Notes: generated by a model not told the origin, from the sequence alone. 64,000 nt of DNA from Puniceicoccales bacterium Verruco_01 (GCA_001604565.1 LVBV01000031.1:1-64000); one strand, 5' to 3'; numbered from the stretch's first letter, positions 26,468 through 36,133 are shown. Made by a program: numbers and translations.

Positions 26468-27370
26468 ATGGCTCAAAATCCGATTCATACCGACGAAGAA
26501 ATCGCCCTCAAGATCGAGGGCGCGCCGCGCCTCCCCTCCCTGCGCAGCATCGGGACGGCCCTGAGCGAACTCGTGTATGCCGAGAACAGCTTCACCTCGC
26601 AGATCGCCGAGGTCATCCGGCGCGACCCCTCCCTCACGAGCCGCCTGCTGAAGCTGGTGAATTCGGTCTTCTTCGGCCTCTCCCAACGGGTGAACAACAT
26701 CGAGGAGGCGATCTTTTACCTCGGCCTGCGTCAGATCCGCGAACTGGCCCTTGCCACGCCGATCATCGAGGACTTCGAGCGCCTGCATGGGTCCGCCATG
26801 AAGAACGCCCCGTGGCAGAACCTCTGGCGGCACTCGATCGGCAGCGGCATCCTCTGCCGCGAAATCCTTTCCAACGCGGGCGTCACCTTCGAGGACGACA
26901 CCGACTACATCGTGGGCCTGATCCACGGCGTCGGGAAAATCGTGACGGCCTCCATCTTCCCCACCGGCTTTGGCCGCGTTCTGGCCTCGGGGGCGAAAAC
27001 CGAGGCCGAGCTCATGGAGATCGAACGCCGGGAGATCGGCTGGGATCACGCCCGCGTGGCCGGCTACTATCTGGAGCGGCATCACCTCGGGCCCGAGATC
27101 GTCCTGCCCGTCCGCTGGTACTGCGATCCCGCCCAGGCGGGCATTCACGCCAAGAGCGCCGCCGCGGTCCAGGTGGCGGACCACCTCGTCCGCGCCGCGG
27201 GCGTGGACAGCTTTGACCTTTCCGGCACCGTGGAGGCCGAATCCGTCATTCTTCTTCCGGGATGGAGCCTGCTTTTTGAAGGCAAGAGCGAGGAGGAATC
27301 GCTGGAGATCCTCGCCGGAATGCGCCCGAGTCTGGAACGGCTCCCCGGCGTCCTCAAGGGAATGATCTGA
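26468..27370 (+). CDS. HDOD domain protein
   Basis: A 300-residue HDOD (HD-related output domain) protein. Typical segments are LPSLRSIGTALSEL, VIRRDPSLTSRLLKLVNSVFFGL, IEEAIFYLGLRQIRELALATPI and IVGLIHGVGKIV, where canonical HD hydrolases have an HD pair; here it is HG, so metal-dependent hydrolysis is unlikely. Such proteins act in signalling and stress responses, often with two-component systems. A TTGACA at 26411 with a distant TATACC is a weak promoter candidate. A small hairpin followed by TTTT at 26366-26400 may end the upstream transcript. Confidence 0.9.
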   Translation: MAQNPIHTDEEIALKIEGAPRLPSLRSIGTALSELVYAENSFTSQIAEVIRRDPSLTSRLLKLVNSVFFGLSQRVNNIEEAIFYLGLRQIRELALATPIIEDFERLHGSAMKNAPWQNLWRHSIGSGILCREILSNAGVTFEDDTDYIVGLIHGVGKIVTASIFPTGFGRVLASGAKTEAELMEIERREIGWDHARVAGYYLERHHLGPEIVLPVRWYCDPAQAGIHAKSAAAVQVADHLVRAAGVDSFDLSGTVEAESVILLPGWSLLFEGKSEEESLEILAGMRPSLERLPGVLKGMI

Positions 27371-27416
27371 TTTCCGTGCCGTCGCGACGCGCGCCACCGG
27401 GAATGCGTACACGACA

Positions 27417-27444
27417 ATCCCGCCCTCCGGCTGGAAGGCGGGAT
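27417..27444. terminator. Hairpin between convergent HDOD and DoxX genes
   Basis: An 8-bp perfect stem atcccgcc/ggcgggat with a 12-nt loop lies between two convergent genes. The uridine tract is poor on both strands, so it is at best a weak bidirectional terminator. Confidence 0.45.
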
Positions 27445-27463
27445 CGCAAAAGGCGCGGGACTG

Positions 27464-27943
27464 TTATTTCGCCGGGGCCTTCTTCGGCTCGGCGGAGGCG
27501 CTTCCCTTGGAGGACTTTCCACCCTTGCCGCCGCCGGAGAGCGAATACTCGCCCGGGCCGGTGAAGAAGAGGGCGAGGAAGGTCATCATCATCATCGCCG
27601 CGTGCGCCCAGCCACCGAAGGCGGAGAGCGTCAGGGACGGCTTCATGGAAAGAAGCGCCGTCAAAAGCACGCAGAAAAGTGCGAACGCCGCGCACCGCGC
27701 GCAGACGCCGAGGATCAGGAGAAGGCCGCCAAGGACCTCCACCGTGGCCGCCGCAAAGCCCCACGCCAGCGCGTGGCCGTGCAGGCCGTAAACCGAGATC
27801 GCCGAGCCGACCGATTCCAGCACCGGGGCCCCGCCGATGAATTTGGGCACCCCGTGGAGGATCATTGCCGCGCCCGCGGACACGCGAAGAAGAAGAAGCC
27901 CCGTCTCGGGCTTCTTGAAAACGTCACCGATGGACAAGCTCAT
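27464..27943 (-). CDS. DoxX family membrane protein
   Basis: A 159-residue four-helix membrane protein. The DoxX pattern is GLLLLRVSAGAAMILHGVPKFIGGAPVLESVG followed by LAWGFAAATVEVLGGLLLILG. The C-terminus is a Gly/Ser/Lys-rich tail that differs from the cysteine tail of the copy at 4390. A methionine-rich stretch AAMMMMTF lies in the last helix. Start MSLSIGDVF is preferred to an upstream non-ATG option. Likely role, by family, is respiratory or redox membrane function. Confidence 0.85.
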   Translation of the reverse strand: MSLSIGDVFKKPETGLLLLRVSAGAAMILHGVPKFIGGAPVLESVGSAISVYGLHGHALAWGFAAATVEVLGGLLLILGVCARCAAFALFCVLLTALLSMKPSLTLSAFGGWAHAAMMMMTFLALFFTGPGEYSLSGGGKGGKSSKGSASAEPKKAPAK

Positions 27944-27985
27944 GGATGAGAAGGATTGATGATTTCCGGTCGGGAAAACTCTGAC

Positions 27986-28029
27986 AAAAAAAACGGACGA
28001 ATGCACCTACAAAGAGCACATCCGTCCGT
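27986..28029 (-). terminator. Rho-independent terminator of the Fur-like gene
   Basis: On the minus strand, just after the Fur-like stop codon, an imperfect stem (acggacg...cgtccgt extended by atg/cat) is followed by eight thymidines. This is a good intrinsic terminator. Confidence 0.85.
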
Positions 28030-28054
28030 GATGGAAAAGGGGCGAAAAGTTCCG

Positions 28055-28537
28055 CTAGGCGGGATCCTCGTCGATGTAAACCGTCTTGTCGTCGGTCACG
28101 GCCTCTTCGGAATTCGGTCCGTAGAACTGGATCTCGAAGTAAGCCACCTCGAAGCCAACCTCGGCCTTCACCTGGGCTAGGACAGCCGCCTCGTCGAACT
28201 TGGGCGTGACGACCGTGATGGCGCCGGTATTGGTGTTCACCGCATACATGCGGCTGTCCTTCTTTTCGTTGAGGACAAAGTGCGCCGCGCGGCGGGGAAG
28301 CCCCACCCTGCGGATGATGCCGCGCACTTCCAGCCGGGAAAGCAGGCGGTACACCGTGGCCGGGTCGCAGCGGCCCTTGAGTTCGTCCCTCTTGAGCAGG
28401 TGCTGCACGCTGACCGGCGCTGTCTCGTTCAGGAAACACCTCAGGATTGCCCTGAGGCATTCCGTTCGACGCAGACCCGATTGACGGCAGACCACGATCA
28501 ATTCCTTGACCCTATCTTCGATTGTTGCACTCACCAT
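28055..28537 (-). CDS. Fur-family regulator lacking the usual metal sites
   Basis: A 160-residue protein with a clear Fur-type winged HTH (GLRRTECLRAILRCFL and CDPATVYRLLSRLEVRGIIRRVG). In the dimerisation half, the HHxHxxC and CxxC elements of Fur/Zur/PerR are absent; the equivalent stretch reads KKDSRMYAVNTNTGAITVVTP. Sensing of iron, zinc or peroxide by the normal ligands is therefore unlikely. The C-terminus is acidic. A 20-bp inverted repeat lies 34 bp upstream. The ATG at 28537 is only one base after AGGGG; a GTG at 28534 is better spaced and may be the true start. Confidence 0.85.
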   Translation of the reverse strand: MVSATIEDRVKELIVVCRQSGLRRTECLRAILRCFLNETAPVSVQHLLKRDELKGRCDPATVYRLLSRLEVRGIIRRVGLPRRAAHFVLNEKKDSRMYAVNTNTGAITVVTPKFDEAAVLAQVKAEVGFEVAYFEIQFYGPNSEEAVTDDKTVYIDEDPA

Positions 28538-28570
28538 TCCCCTCCGTTTATCCGTTTTTGTTCCTGAATC

Positions 28571-28590
28571 AATGCAAATATATCTACATT
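28571..28590. promoter_or_regulatory. Fur-box-like inverted repeat
   Basis: The 20-bp sequence aatgcaaatatatctacatt has two 10-bp halves that match at 8 of 10 positions when inverted. It lies in the AT-rich promoter region of the Fur-like gene and is a good candidate for its autoregulatory site. Confidence 0.5.
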
Positions 28591-28643
28591 ACAAGATTTG
28601 AAGAGTAAATTGCGTAAAAATTTCCCCCAAATTCAAGCCCCGT

Positions 28644-31600
28644 TTAATTTTCAAGACCCTTTCTCCTGCGATAGTCCGCTATCTGATCTTCGCCAATCGG
28701 ATTAACATCGAAGTATCGGCTCTCGGGATGGGCAAAATACAGGCCGCAGACCGAGCCCGGCGGGTTCATCGCAAGGTTTTCCGTGAGAGTGATTCCGACA
28801 TTCTTTTCCACATCCAGGAGCTTCCAGAGCGTGCGCTTTTCCTCGTGATCGGGACAGGAGGGATAGCCCTGCGCAGGACGAATGCCCCGGTATTTTTCCG
28901 CAAGAATGTCGTCCAAGGTCAAATTCTCGCTTCTGCCAAATCCGAGGATGTCGCGAGCCTTCTTGTGCAGGAATTCCGCAAGCGCCTCCGCCATGCGGTC
29001 GCCAAGAGCCTGCACGATGATGGCGCTATAGTCATCCCCAGCCTCGCGGAACTTTTTCGCAAACGCATCCACCTCGTGTCCGCTCGTGACGGCGAAGGCG
29101 CCGACACAGTCCTCCCGTCCGGAGTTCTTCGGGGCGACGAAGTCCGCGAGGCAGTAGTACGGCCCCTCAGGATTCAGGTTTTTCTCCTTCTGCTGCCGCT
29201 GGAAATGCAAGGTCGCCAGCGGTGTTTCGCGATCCGTGCCTTCATAGAGCGCCACGTCGTCGCCAAGGGACTGCGCCCTCCAGAAGCCGTAAGCCGCCCT
29301 GAGGCCGAAGACCCGCTCCTTCACGATGCGTTCGAGGAGCTTTTGCGCCTCCCCGTAGAGGTCGCGCGCCTGCGAGCCGTATTTCTCGTGATCGAGAATG
29401 GCCGGGAATTTGCCCTTGAGGCCCCAGGCCCAGAAGAAGGGGCTCCAGTCGATATACTTCGCCACTTCCGCCGGGTCGATGTCCGTCAGCGTGCGCACGC
29501 CGTAAAACTCCGGCAGAGCGATGTCGGCCTTCGCCCAGTCCGTCTTCAGGGCTCGTTCCCGCGCCTCGGCAAGGGACAGCATCCGCCCATCGTCGCGTTT
29601 GGCGTAGCTTTCACGGTCCGCCTGCTGCTGGGCGCGGATCTGCTTCACGTAGTTCTCGCGGTCGTTGAGAAGACTGTTGCAGACGCCCACCGCGAGGGAC
29701 GCATCCTTCACGTACACCACCGCTCCGTCGTACTGCGGGGCGATCTTGAGGGCGGTGTGCAGGCGCGAGGTCGTGGCCCCACCTACAAGGAGTGGAATCT
29801 TGAGCCCTCGGCGCTGCATCTCGGCGGCGTTGGACACCATCTCGTCGAGCGACGGGGTGATGAGGCCGGACATGCCGATCACGTCCGCCCCTTCCCTTTG
29901 CGCGACTTCGAGTATCTTTTCCACCGGTACCATGACTCCGAGGTCGATCACCTCGTAATTATTGCACGAAAGAACTACACCAACGATATTCTTGCCGATG
30001 TCGTGAACATCGCCCTTTACCGTCGCAATTACAAACTTGCCTGCGGATTTTCTTGATCCTGATTGAGCCTTTTCGGCATCCATGAGCGGCGTCAGGTGCG
30101 CCACGGCTTTTTTCATCACACGGGCGCTCTTGACAACCTGTGGGAGGAACATCCGGCCCTCGCCGAAAAGCTGGCCGACGACCTTCATGCCGTCCATGAG
30201 CGGACCCTCGATAACGTGGATCGGGCGGCCCAGTTTCGCGAGCGCCTCGTCGGCATCCGCTTCGATGAAATCCGTGATGCCGCGGACGAGGGCGTACTCG
30301 ATGCGCTTTTCCACCGGCTCGCCGCGCCACGCGAGCTTGTCGGCGTCGGGAGCTTTTTCGCCAGCGCCCTTCGCGCCACCACCGGCCCTCATTTCCTCGG
30401 CAAGGGCGATCAGTTTCTCCGTGGCGTCACTAGTGCGGTGCAGGATCACGTCCTCCACCACGTTGCGCAAGGCAGGCTCGATCTCCTCGTACACCGCCAG
30501 CATCCCGGCGTTCACGATCCCCATGTCGAGTCCGTTCTTGATCGCGTGATAGAGGAAGACGCTGTGCATCGCCTCGCGCACGGGATTGTTCCCGCGAAAG
30601 GCGAAGGACACGTTCGAGATGCCGCCACTACAGCGCGCTCCCGGGCACAGGCGTTTGATTTCGGGGATCGCGTCGATAAAGTCCTTTGCGTAAGTGGCGT
30701 GCTCCTCAATGCCGGTGCCGACGGAGAGGACGTTCGCGTCGAAGATGATGTCCTCCGGCGCCACGCCCGCCTTCTCCGTCAGGATTTTGTAGGCGCGCGC
30801 GCACACCGCCACCTTGGCGGCCTTCGTCACGGCCTGTCCCTGTTCGTCAAAGGCCATGACGACCATCGCGGCACCATAGCGGCGAACGGTCTTCGCATGC
30901 TCTACAAATTCCGCCTCACCGTTCTTGAGGCTGATGGAGTTCACGATCCCCTTGCCCTGCAGGCACGCAAGACCCGTCTCGATCACCTCCCAGCGGGAGC
31001 TGTCCACCATCACCGGGACGCGCGCGATATCGGGCTCGCCCGCGACGAGATTCAGGAACTTCTTCATGCACGCGGGCCCGTCGAGAAGGCCGTCGTCGAA
31101 GTTCACGTCGATGACGTTCGCCCCGCCTTCCACCTGCGCACGCGCGATCGCAAGGGCTTCCTCGAACTTACCCTCCTGCACGAGCTTCTTGAATTTGATC
31201 GAGCCCGCGACGTTCGTGCGCTCGCCGATCAGGATGAAGGGCGCCGAGGGCCCCTCCACCTTGAAGGGTTCGAGGCCCGCAAGGCGCAGCGCCGGCTTGT
31301 CCGCAGGGGTTTTGCGCGGGGAAATGCCTTTCACGGCCTTCGCCATCGCCGCGATATGCCCCGGCGTGGAGCCGCAGCAGCCGCCGAGGAGATTGAGCCA
31401 GCCGCTGCGGGCATAGCCGGCCATCGTGGCGGCCATCATCTCCGGCGTTTCCTTGTACTGGCCGAGCTCGTCCGGAAGGCCCGCGTTCGGGTAACAATGG
31501 ATCGGGCAGTCCGCGATCTGCGAGAGAAGGCGCAGGTGCGGCTCCATGTCCTCTGCGCCCAGAGCGCAGTTCAGGCCCACCGAGAAGGGCCGCGCATGCC

Positions 31601-32339
31601 GCACGCTGTTCCAGAAGGCCTCGATCGTCTGGCCCGAGAGCGTCCGCCCCGAGGCATCGGAAATGGTCACGGAAAGGCTCAGGGGTACGCGGAAGCCGTA
31701 GTCTTCAAAGATCTCCTCCGCCGCATAGACCGCCGCCTTGGCGTTCAGCGTGTCGAAGATCGTCTCCACAAGGAGAAAGTCCGCGCCGCCGTCGATGAGG
31801 CCGCGCATCTGTTCCGCATACGCCTGCACGAGGTCGGCGAAGGTGACGTTGCGGATCTCCGGCCGGTTCACATCCGGAGAGAGGGAGGCAGTGCGGTTCG
31901 TCGGCCCGCAGGCGCCCGCGACGAAGGTGGGCCGCCCTGTTTCCGCCGCGTAATCGTCCGCCACTTTCCGTGCGATCCGCGCCGCGGCAAGATTCAGCTC
32001 CCGGCAGTGCGCCTGCATCCCGTAGTCCGCCTGCGAGATCGCGTTGGAATTGAAGGTGTTCGTCCCCGCGATGTCCGCCCCGGCCTCGAAGAATTTGCGA
32101 TGGATCAACGCGATGAGGTCGGGCCTCGTGAGGTTCAAAAGGTCGTTGTCGCCCTTGAGAGGACGTGAAAAGTCCCGGAACAGGTCGCCGCGAAAGTCCT
32201 CTTCTGTCGGCTGCGCCTTCTGGATCATCGTTCCGCGCGGACCATCCAGCATCACGATGCGCTCGGACATAAGCTGCCGCAGGCGTTCGATGCGCCGGGC
32301 GCGTTCTTCGGAAGAGGGCGGATTCGTAGCGATGCTCAT
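28644..32339 (-). CDS. metH: Cobalamin-dependent methionine synthase
   Basis: A full-length 1231-residue MetH. Order: homocysteine/zinc domain (about 1-345, with the Cys pair in [14 protein letters not shown]), methyltetrahydrofolate-binding pterin domain (about 365-640; [15 protein letters not shown]), cobalamin cap and Rossmann domains (about 680-900; [19 protein letters not shown] with the base-off cobalt-ligand histidine) and the AdoMet reactivation domain (to the end; [15 protein letters not shown]). It methylates homocysteine using methyl-THF, so the cell needs B12. It is transcribed alone, with an AT-rich leader containing a gtatc/gatac inverted repeat at 32344-32363 but no recognisable riboswitch. 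Confidence 0.97.
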   Translation of the reverse strand: MSIATNPPSSEERARRIERLRQLMSERIVMLDGPRGTMIQKAQPTEEDFRGDLFRDFSRPLKGDNDLLNLTRPDLIALIHRKFFEAGADIAGTNTFNSNAISQADYGMQAHCRELNLAAARIARKVADDYAAETGRPTFVAGACGPTNRTASLSPDVNRPEIRNVTFADLVQAYAEQMRGLIDGGADFLLVETIFDTLNAKAAVYAAEEIFEDYGFRVPLSLSVTISDASGRTLSGQTIEAFWNSVRHARPFSVGLNCALGAEDMEPHLRLLSQIADCPIHCYPNAGLPDELGQYKETPEMMAATMAGYARSGWLNLLGGCCGSTPGHIAAMAKAVKGISPRKTPADKPALRLAGLEPFKVEGPSAPFILIGERTNVAGSIKFKKLVQEGKFEEALAIARAQVEGGANVIDVNFDDGLLDGPACMKKFLNLVAGEPDIARVPVMVDSSRWEVIETGLACLQGKGIVNSISLKNGEAEFVEHAKTVRRYGAAMVVMAFDEQGQAVTKAAKVAVCARAYKILTEKAGVAPEDIIFDANVLSVGTGIEEHATYAKDFIDAIPEIKRLCPGARCSGGISNVSFAFRGNNPVREAMHSVFLYHAIKNGLDMGIVNAGMLAVYEEIEPALRNVVEDVILHRTSDATEKLIALAEEMRAGGGAKGAGEKAPDADKLAWRGEPVEKRIEYALVRGITDFIEADADEALAKLGRPIHVIEGPLMDGMKVVGQLFGEGRMFLPQVVKSARVMKKAVAHLTPLMDAEKAQSGSRKSAGKFVIATVKGDVHDIGKNIVGVVLSCNNYEVIDLGVMVPVEKILEVAQREGADVIGMSGLITPSLDEMVSNAAEMQRRGLKIPLLVGGATTSRLHTALKIAPQYDGAVVYVKDASLAVGVCNSLLNDRENYVKQIRAQQQADRESYAKRDDGRMLSLAEARERALKTDWAKADIALPEFYGVRTLTDIDPAEVAKYIDWSPFFWAWGLKGKFPAILDHEKYGSQARDLYGEAQKLLERIVKERVFGLRAAYGFWRAQSLGDDVALYEGTDRETPLATLHFQRQQKEKNLNPEGPYYCLADFVAPKNSGREDCVGAFAVTSGHEVDAFAKKFREAGDDYSAIIVQALGDRMAEALAEFLHKKARDILGFGRSENLTLDDILAEKYRGIRPAQGYPSCPDHEEKRTLWKLLDVEKNVGITLTENLAMNPPGSVCGLYFAHPESRYFDVNPIGEDQIADYRRRKGLEN

Positions 32340-32512
32340 TTATGTATCAAAATATAGGGATACGTTGATGTAAACATAAAAGAATCAAGGAAATCACACG
32401 AATTTCTCTTGTTACGGTGGCTCCACTCCCCCGCATTCGCAAACGCATAATGGACGCGGCGCAGCGGAAAACCGGCCCCATTCGCGAATCGGGAACGTTC
32501 CCTGTCAGCCTG

Positions 32513-33268
32513 CTATTCCCCGATATCGTCGCGGCTCTTGCGGACGATCCAGAAACGGCAGTCGTCGGCGAATTCGCGCACTGTGGCCGATTCGTTGGCC
32601 AGCAGCGAGCGCGGGGTGTCGCTCTCGTAGCGCAGTCCCGCCGCCTCGATATCCTCGCGAATCTCCTGCCGCGAGGGGATGTGGATGAAGAGCATGCCGA
32701 GCGGCGTCTCCTCGTAGCGGTCACCGAAATCCTCCAGATGGGCGTCCTGCTTGCCGCTCGCCCACAGGCGTGCCTGCTCCGCCCAGTAGGCGCGGAAGTG
32801 CGGATTGTCGCGGTCGTGGGTGGTGAAGATGAAGTGTGACCCGGGCTTGAGCACGCGGCGAACCTCGCGCAGGGCGGTGCGGCGCTTCTGGCGCCCGGGA
32901 ATCTGCATCATGCCGTTGAAGCCGAAGATCGCCCCCTCGAAGAAATTGTCCGCAAAGGGCAGCGCGCAGGCGTCCGCCACGGAGAATTTCACCTTCGAGC
33001 CCTTCGTGCTTTCCACAATGCGCAAAGCCTGCCCGATCATGGCCTCGGAAAGGTCGATCGCGGTGATGTCCTCGTAGCCGAGGCCCTCCAGCGCCAAGGC
33101 AATGCGTCCCGTGCCGGTGCCCAGCTCCAGAAGCGGGTGACGCCTAGAGAAGTAGCGGGTGAAGGCGATCCTTTCGGAAAGCCAGAGGCCGATGCCCGTC
33201 GTGGCGCGGGTATAGTGATCCAGCACGCTGGGCGTGCGGTAATAGGTTTTGACGGCTTCGGAGTCCAT
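32513..33268 (-). CDS. Class I SAM-dependent methyltransferase
   Basis: A 251-residue methyltransferase. Motif I is LLELGTGTGRIALAL, the acidic strand-2 end is ITAIDLSEAMI, motif II region is FSVADACALPFADNFFEGAIFGFNGMMQI and post-motif VLKPGSHFIFTTHDRDN. Small-molecule methyltransferases of the UbiE/type-11 group look like this; the substrate is unknown. Start MDSEAVKTYY is supported by homology pattern, as the longer frame is Pro/Gly-rich. It lies between metH and lepB on the same strand with gaps over 100 bp, so it may have its own promoter. Confidence 0.88.
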   Translation of the reverse strand: MDSEAVKTYYRTPSVLDHYTRATTGIGLWLSERIAFTRYFSRRHPLLELGTGTGRIALALEGLGYEDITAIDLSEAMIGQALRIVESTKGSKVKFSVADACALPFADNFFEGAIFGFNGMMQIPGRQKRRTALREVRRVLKPGSHFIFTTHDRDNPHFRAYWAEQARLWASGKQDAHLEDFGDRYEETPLGMLFIHIPSRQEIREDIEAAGLRYESDTPRSLLANESATVREFADDCRFWIVRKSRDDIGE

Positions 33269-33398
33269 ACAGGGAGCGGTGAATCCTCCGTGACGCGCTG
33301 GCGGGGCGGATTCCCCCGACGGGAAGCACAAACCGCTCTGGCGCTCCCGTCAATCGCTCAGTTCGACAGACAGCGCTCAAAAACGGTGCGGGAATCCC

Positions 33399-34643
33399 CT
33401 ACTTCGCCGCGCCGAAATGCTGGCCGAAGGGATAGTAGATGACGAGAGCCCTGCCGACGAGGGCGCTCTCGGGCATCGGCCCCCAGACGCGGCTGTCCGC
33501 GCTGTCGTCGGAATTGTCGCCAAGGCCGATGTAGCTCTTCTCCGGGACGGTGTAAGGAACGGAAAGGTCCACGAGATCGCGCGAGGTGATCCGGGGAAGA
33601 TACCCCTCGTATTCGCCCAGTTTTTCCGCATTGGAAAGGAAGGCATCCGCGCCCTCGATCGGCGCGCCGTTCCTGTAAAGAACCGGATACTTCACCTGCA
33701 ACACGTCGCCCGGTTTGCCCACAAGGCGCTTGATGTAGTACTTGCCGCGCTCCCTTTCGGACATGCCGGGGATGTTATCGGTGTGGAAGACGATGGGCTC
33801 GCCCACCCTCGGACGGCGGAAGTGATAGCTCACCCGGTCCACAAAGAGCTGGTCGCCTAGGCGTACCTCGAAGGAAAGGAGGCTCTCGCCCTTCTTCACG
33901 AAAACGCCGGTGTGATAAAGGAAATTCCCGCCCGCGGCGAGGGAGACACTGGAACGGTCCGGCACGCCGAATCTCTTGAAGATGACCCCGTAGAGGCCGA
34001 AGTCCTGCGGGACCTCGAAGGATTGCTGATGGCCGCCGATGAAGAAGACGTAGCGGTCGTTCACCGTGGGCATGATGCCGAACCATTTGCACGAGTGCAC
34101 CGGGGCATACGGCACGTAAAAACCGTATTTGTTCGGGACGGGGACCATCGGAATCACCACCTCGCCGTCGTAATCGCTCACGAAATTCTCCTGCCAGGAG
34201 CCGAGGAACACGGCGCGGAAAGACCGCGCGAGAAGGCCGGGGGCATCCGCCGGGTTCGAATACAGCTCCCAAGTCATCCCGTTGTAGGTGGGATACATGG
34301 AATTGGTCGGGATGCGGAAGGGCTGCAAAAAGAACATGCGGATGCAGATGGCAAGAATCGCCGCCACGAGGAAGACCTCCGCGTTCTCCGGCAGGGACTT
34401 TTTCGGGTAATAGCTTCCCCCGTGCTTCTGCATCAGCTTTTCGAGCGACTCCATCAGGGCCTTGAGCTTTTCCGCGTCCTGATTCTCGCGGTCGTCCTTC
34501 AGCTCCGCCACGGCGTCGATCGCCTCCCGCAGGGCCGTGCGCTCCGCCGGGACGATGAGGTCGCTCCGGTAATTGTAGATTTTCTCGGCGGTGCGGACCA
34601 TTTCGTCCGCCGCCTTCAGCACCTTTCGGGAAATTTTCGCCAT
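33399..34643 (-). CDS. lepB: Signal peptidase I with a large insertion
   Basis: A 414-residue type I leader peptidase. A charged coiled N-terminus (1-85) leads to a membrane anchor (88-107). Box B holds the nucleophile Ser115 in RIPTNSMYPT, and the general base is Lys305 in KYYIKRLVGKPGD; box E is LGDNSDDSADSRVWGP. Between Ser115 and box C (LGDQLFVDR, about 262) lies an insertion some 120-130 residues longer than in Escherichia coli LepB, rich in aromatic residues. It cleaves signal peptides of exported proteins on the periplasmic side. The start MAKISRK is preferred to a frame extension that crosses into the divergent promoter region. Confidence 0.93.
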   Translation of the reverse strand: MAKISRKVLKAADEMVRTAEKIYNYRSDLIVPAERTALREAIDAVAELKDDRENQDAEKLKALMESLEKLMQKHGGSYYPKKSLPENAEVFLVAAILAICIRMFFLQPFRIPTNSMYPTYNGMTWELYSNPADAPGLLARSFRAVFLGSWQENFVSDYDGEVVIPMVPVPNKYGFYVPYAPVHSCKWFGIMPTVNDRYVFFIGGHQQSFEVPQDFGLYGVIFKRFGVPDRSSVSLAAGGNFLYHTGVFVKKGESLLSFEVRLGDQLFVDRVSYHFRRPRVGEPIVFHTDNIPGMSERERGKYYIKRLVGKPGDVLQVKYPVLYRNGAPIEGADAFLSNAEKLGEYEGYLPRITSRDLVDLSVPYTVPEKSYIGLGDNSDDSADSRVWGPMPESALVGRALVIYYPFGQHFGAAK

Positions 34644-34773
34644 TACAGCGTCATCCTGACCGAAAAGAGGACAGGGAGGGAACAAAAATGTTCGCGCGTC
34701 CGGTGAAAGAGTTGTCGCATGTGGTCATTTCCCGCTCGCCCGGAATCGGTTGGCCGGTCAATTTCCGGGTATC

Positions 34774-35661
34774 ATGACAAGAAGAACGCGGAGCGGAGTT
34801 GGCAAAAAGGCGGGCCTCCTTGGCGCGGCGGCGGCGGCCATCGCGGCAGCGGTGCTGATCTACAAGGGGCCGAAGACGGAAACGCTCGCACGGGAGACCG
34901 ACCTTTCCACACCGGTCGCAGCCTTCGCCGAGGTCGGCGGTCTGCCGAGGGAAGCTCCCCCGCGCGCCGGGTACGAAGAATTCGTCAACACCGGTTACGC
35001 CGTGGGCTACGACGAGGCGCTTCTGGCCCCGCTCTGGTCGGCCTACTACTGCCCGCCGGATGTCCGTTTCAAGTCCTCCGAGCGCAGCCCCTTTGCGCCA
35101 GACCTGCGTCTGCCAGAAGCCTTCCGCCTCGTGACGAAGGACTTTAACAACACCCCCGGAGCCACGAAGTACGACCGCGGCCACATGGCCCCGAACAGCG
35201 CCATCGCCACACGCTACGGCGAAAAGGCGCAAAAGGAAACCTTCCTCCTTACGAACATCGTCCCTCAGCGCAGCGAGCTGAACCAGACCTTCTGGCGCTA
35301 TCTGGAAAAGAAGATCTCCGACGTCTGGGCGCCGCAGATGAAGGGGGTGTGGGTGGTCGTCGGGCCCGTCTTCGGCAAGAATCCGCGGCGGATGAACGGT
35401 AGGGCCGCAATTGCCGACGCCTTCTATTGCATCGTCCTCGACCGCGACGAGGCCACGGGCAACCTCCGCGCCCTCGCGCTCCTCGTCCCACAACAGGAGA
35501 AGGGAAATCTGCCCCTGGCCCCGTTCGAGACCAGCATCCGCGAGATCGAGCGCCGCACGGGCCTCGACTTTTTCTCCGCCCTGCCCGACACCGTGGAAGT
35601 TCCGCTGGAAGAGCGCGCGAAGGCCGACGCCTTCTGGAACGCCGCCGCCAACGTGAATTGA
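34774..35661 (+). CDS. Exported DNA/RNA non-specific endonuclease (NUC1/EndoG type)
   Basis: A 295-residue nuclease of the His-Me finger superfamily. An N-terminal membrane anchor or signal segment (GLLGAAAAAIAAAVLIY) is followed by the domain, with catalytic motif YDRGHMAPN (DRGH), the metal-ligand asparagine region LTNIVPQRSELNQTFWRYLE, and VVVGPVFGK. It degrades single- and double-stranded nucleic acid outside the cytoplasm. It is divergent from lepB. It is followed after 79 bp by the small basic protein, which has its own promoter. Confidence 0.92.
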   Translation: MTRRTRSGVGKKAGLLGAAAAAIAAAVLIYKGPKTETLARETDLSTPVAAFAEVGGLPREAPPRAGYEEFVNTGYAVGYDEALLAPLWSAYYCPPDVRFKSSERSPFAPDLRLPEAFRLVTKDFNNTPGATKYDRGHMAPNSAIATRYGEKAQKETFLLTNIVPQRSELNQTFWRYLEKKISDVWAPQMKGVWVVVGPVFGKNPRRMNGRAAIADAFYCIVLDRDEATGNLRALALLVPQQEKGNLPLAPFETSIREIERRTGLDFFSALPDTVEVPLEERAKADAFWNAAANVN

Positions 35662-35682
35662 GGCGCGCGTCAGGATTTCCTC

Positions 35683-35712
35683 TTGACTTGCCCCCACCGC
35701 GAAGGCTAACTA
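35683..35712 (+). promoter_or_regulatory. Promoter of the small basic protein
   Basis: A TTGACT at 35683-35688 is followed after 18 bp by a weak -10, TAACTA (35707-35712). An AAAGG ribosome binding site at 35729-35733 follows, seven bases before the ATG. The gene also has its own terminator, so a monocistronic transcript is well supported even though the -10 is poor. Confidence 0.5.
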
Positions 35713-35740
35713 CCCCACTTTACCAATCAAAGGCTTTCCA

Positions 35741-35899
35741 ATGTCCCAGCATCCAAGCTTCAAAGTCGGTGGCGCTTCCAGCAAGAAGAAGCGCAATGTG
35801 CTCAAGCGCTTCGAGCGCGTGGCCCTTCTCAAGGACCGCGGCCAGTGGAAGAGCGGCGATCGCGTTCAGGGTCTGCGCAAGACCCTGCCCTCCGCCTAA
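35741..35899 (+). CDS. PVC-specific small basic protein
   Basis: A 52-residue lysine/arginine-rich protein (opening MSQHPSFKVGGASSKKKRNV) that matches the small basic protein family known only from Chlamydiae, Verrucomicrobia and Planctomycetes. Its function is unknown; size, charge and single-copy conservation suggest a ribosome- or nucleic-acid-associated role, which is inference. It has its own promoter, ribosome binding site and a strong terminator, so it is probably abundantly made. This gene is the best taxonomic marker in the window. Confidence 0.93.
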   Translation: MSQHPSFKVGGASSKKKRNVLKRFERVALLKDRGQWKSGDRVQGLRKTLPSA

Positions 35900-35920
35900 T
35901 CCGGCATCCTCCCCTTTTTC

Positions 35921-35953
35921 ATGCGCGGATCCGCACGGTTCCGCGCATTTTTG
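35921..35953 (+). terminator. Rho-independent terminator of the small basic protein
   Basis: A perfect 9-bp stem atgcgcgga/tccgcgcat with a 10-nt loop is followed directly by a run of thymidines, 21 bp after the stop codon. Confidence 0.92.
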
Positions 35954-35981
35954 TTGTACGCGGAAGAGGAAGAATCAGATT

Positions 35982-36109
35982 TTTAACCGCAGAGAAACGC
36001 AGATGTCCGCAGATTTCTAGAAATGGATTCAGGGACGGGAATTCTTATCTTAACTCAAAAAACCTCTTCCTCTTTCATCTGCGTAAATCTGCGTTTCTCT
36101 ACGGTTAAA
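35982..36109. repeat. 128-bp element with 33-bp terminal inverted repeats, copy 1
   Basis: The termini (35982-36014 and 36077-36109) are inverted repeats of 33 bp with three mismatches, starting tttaaccgcagagaaacgca. The interior shares a segment with the copy at 61147 (gaattcttatcttaactcaa here against its reverse complement there), so this is a dispersed element and not just two TIRs. No coding capacity is present. It lies between the small basic protein terminator and the surE 3' end. Confidence 0.85.
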
Positions 36110-36133
36110 TAATCTGGCCTTGTGCATCCGCGG

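Noticed and set aside
30063-32168. 701-codon plus-strand frame opposite metH
   Set aside because: Antisense shadow of a highly conserved methionine synthase; composition is that of a GC-rich complementary frame.
32341-32500. Cobalamin or SAM riboswitch upstream of metH
   Set aside because: The region is AT-rich and has a short inverted repeat, but no B12-box or SAM riboswitch core could be recognised.
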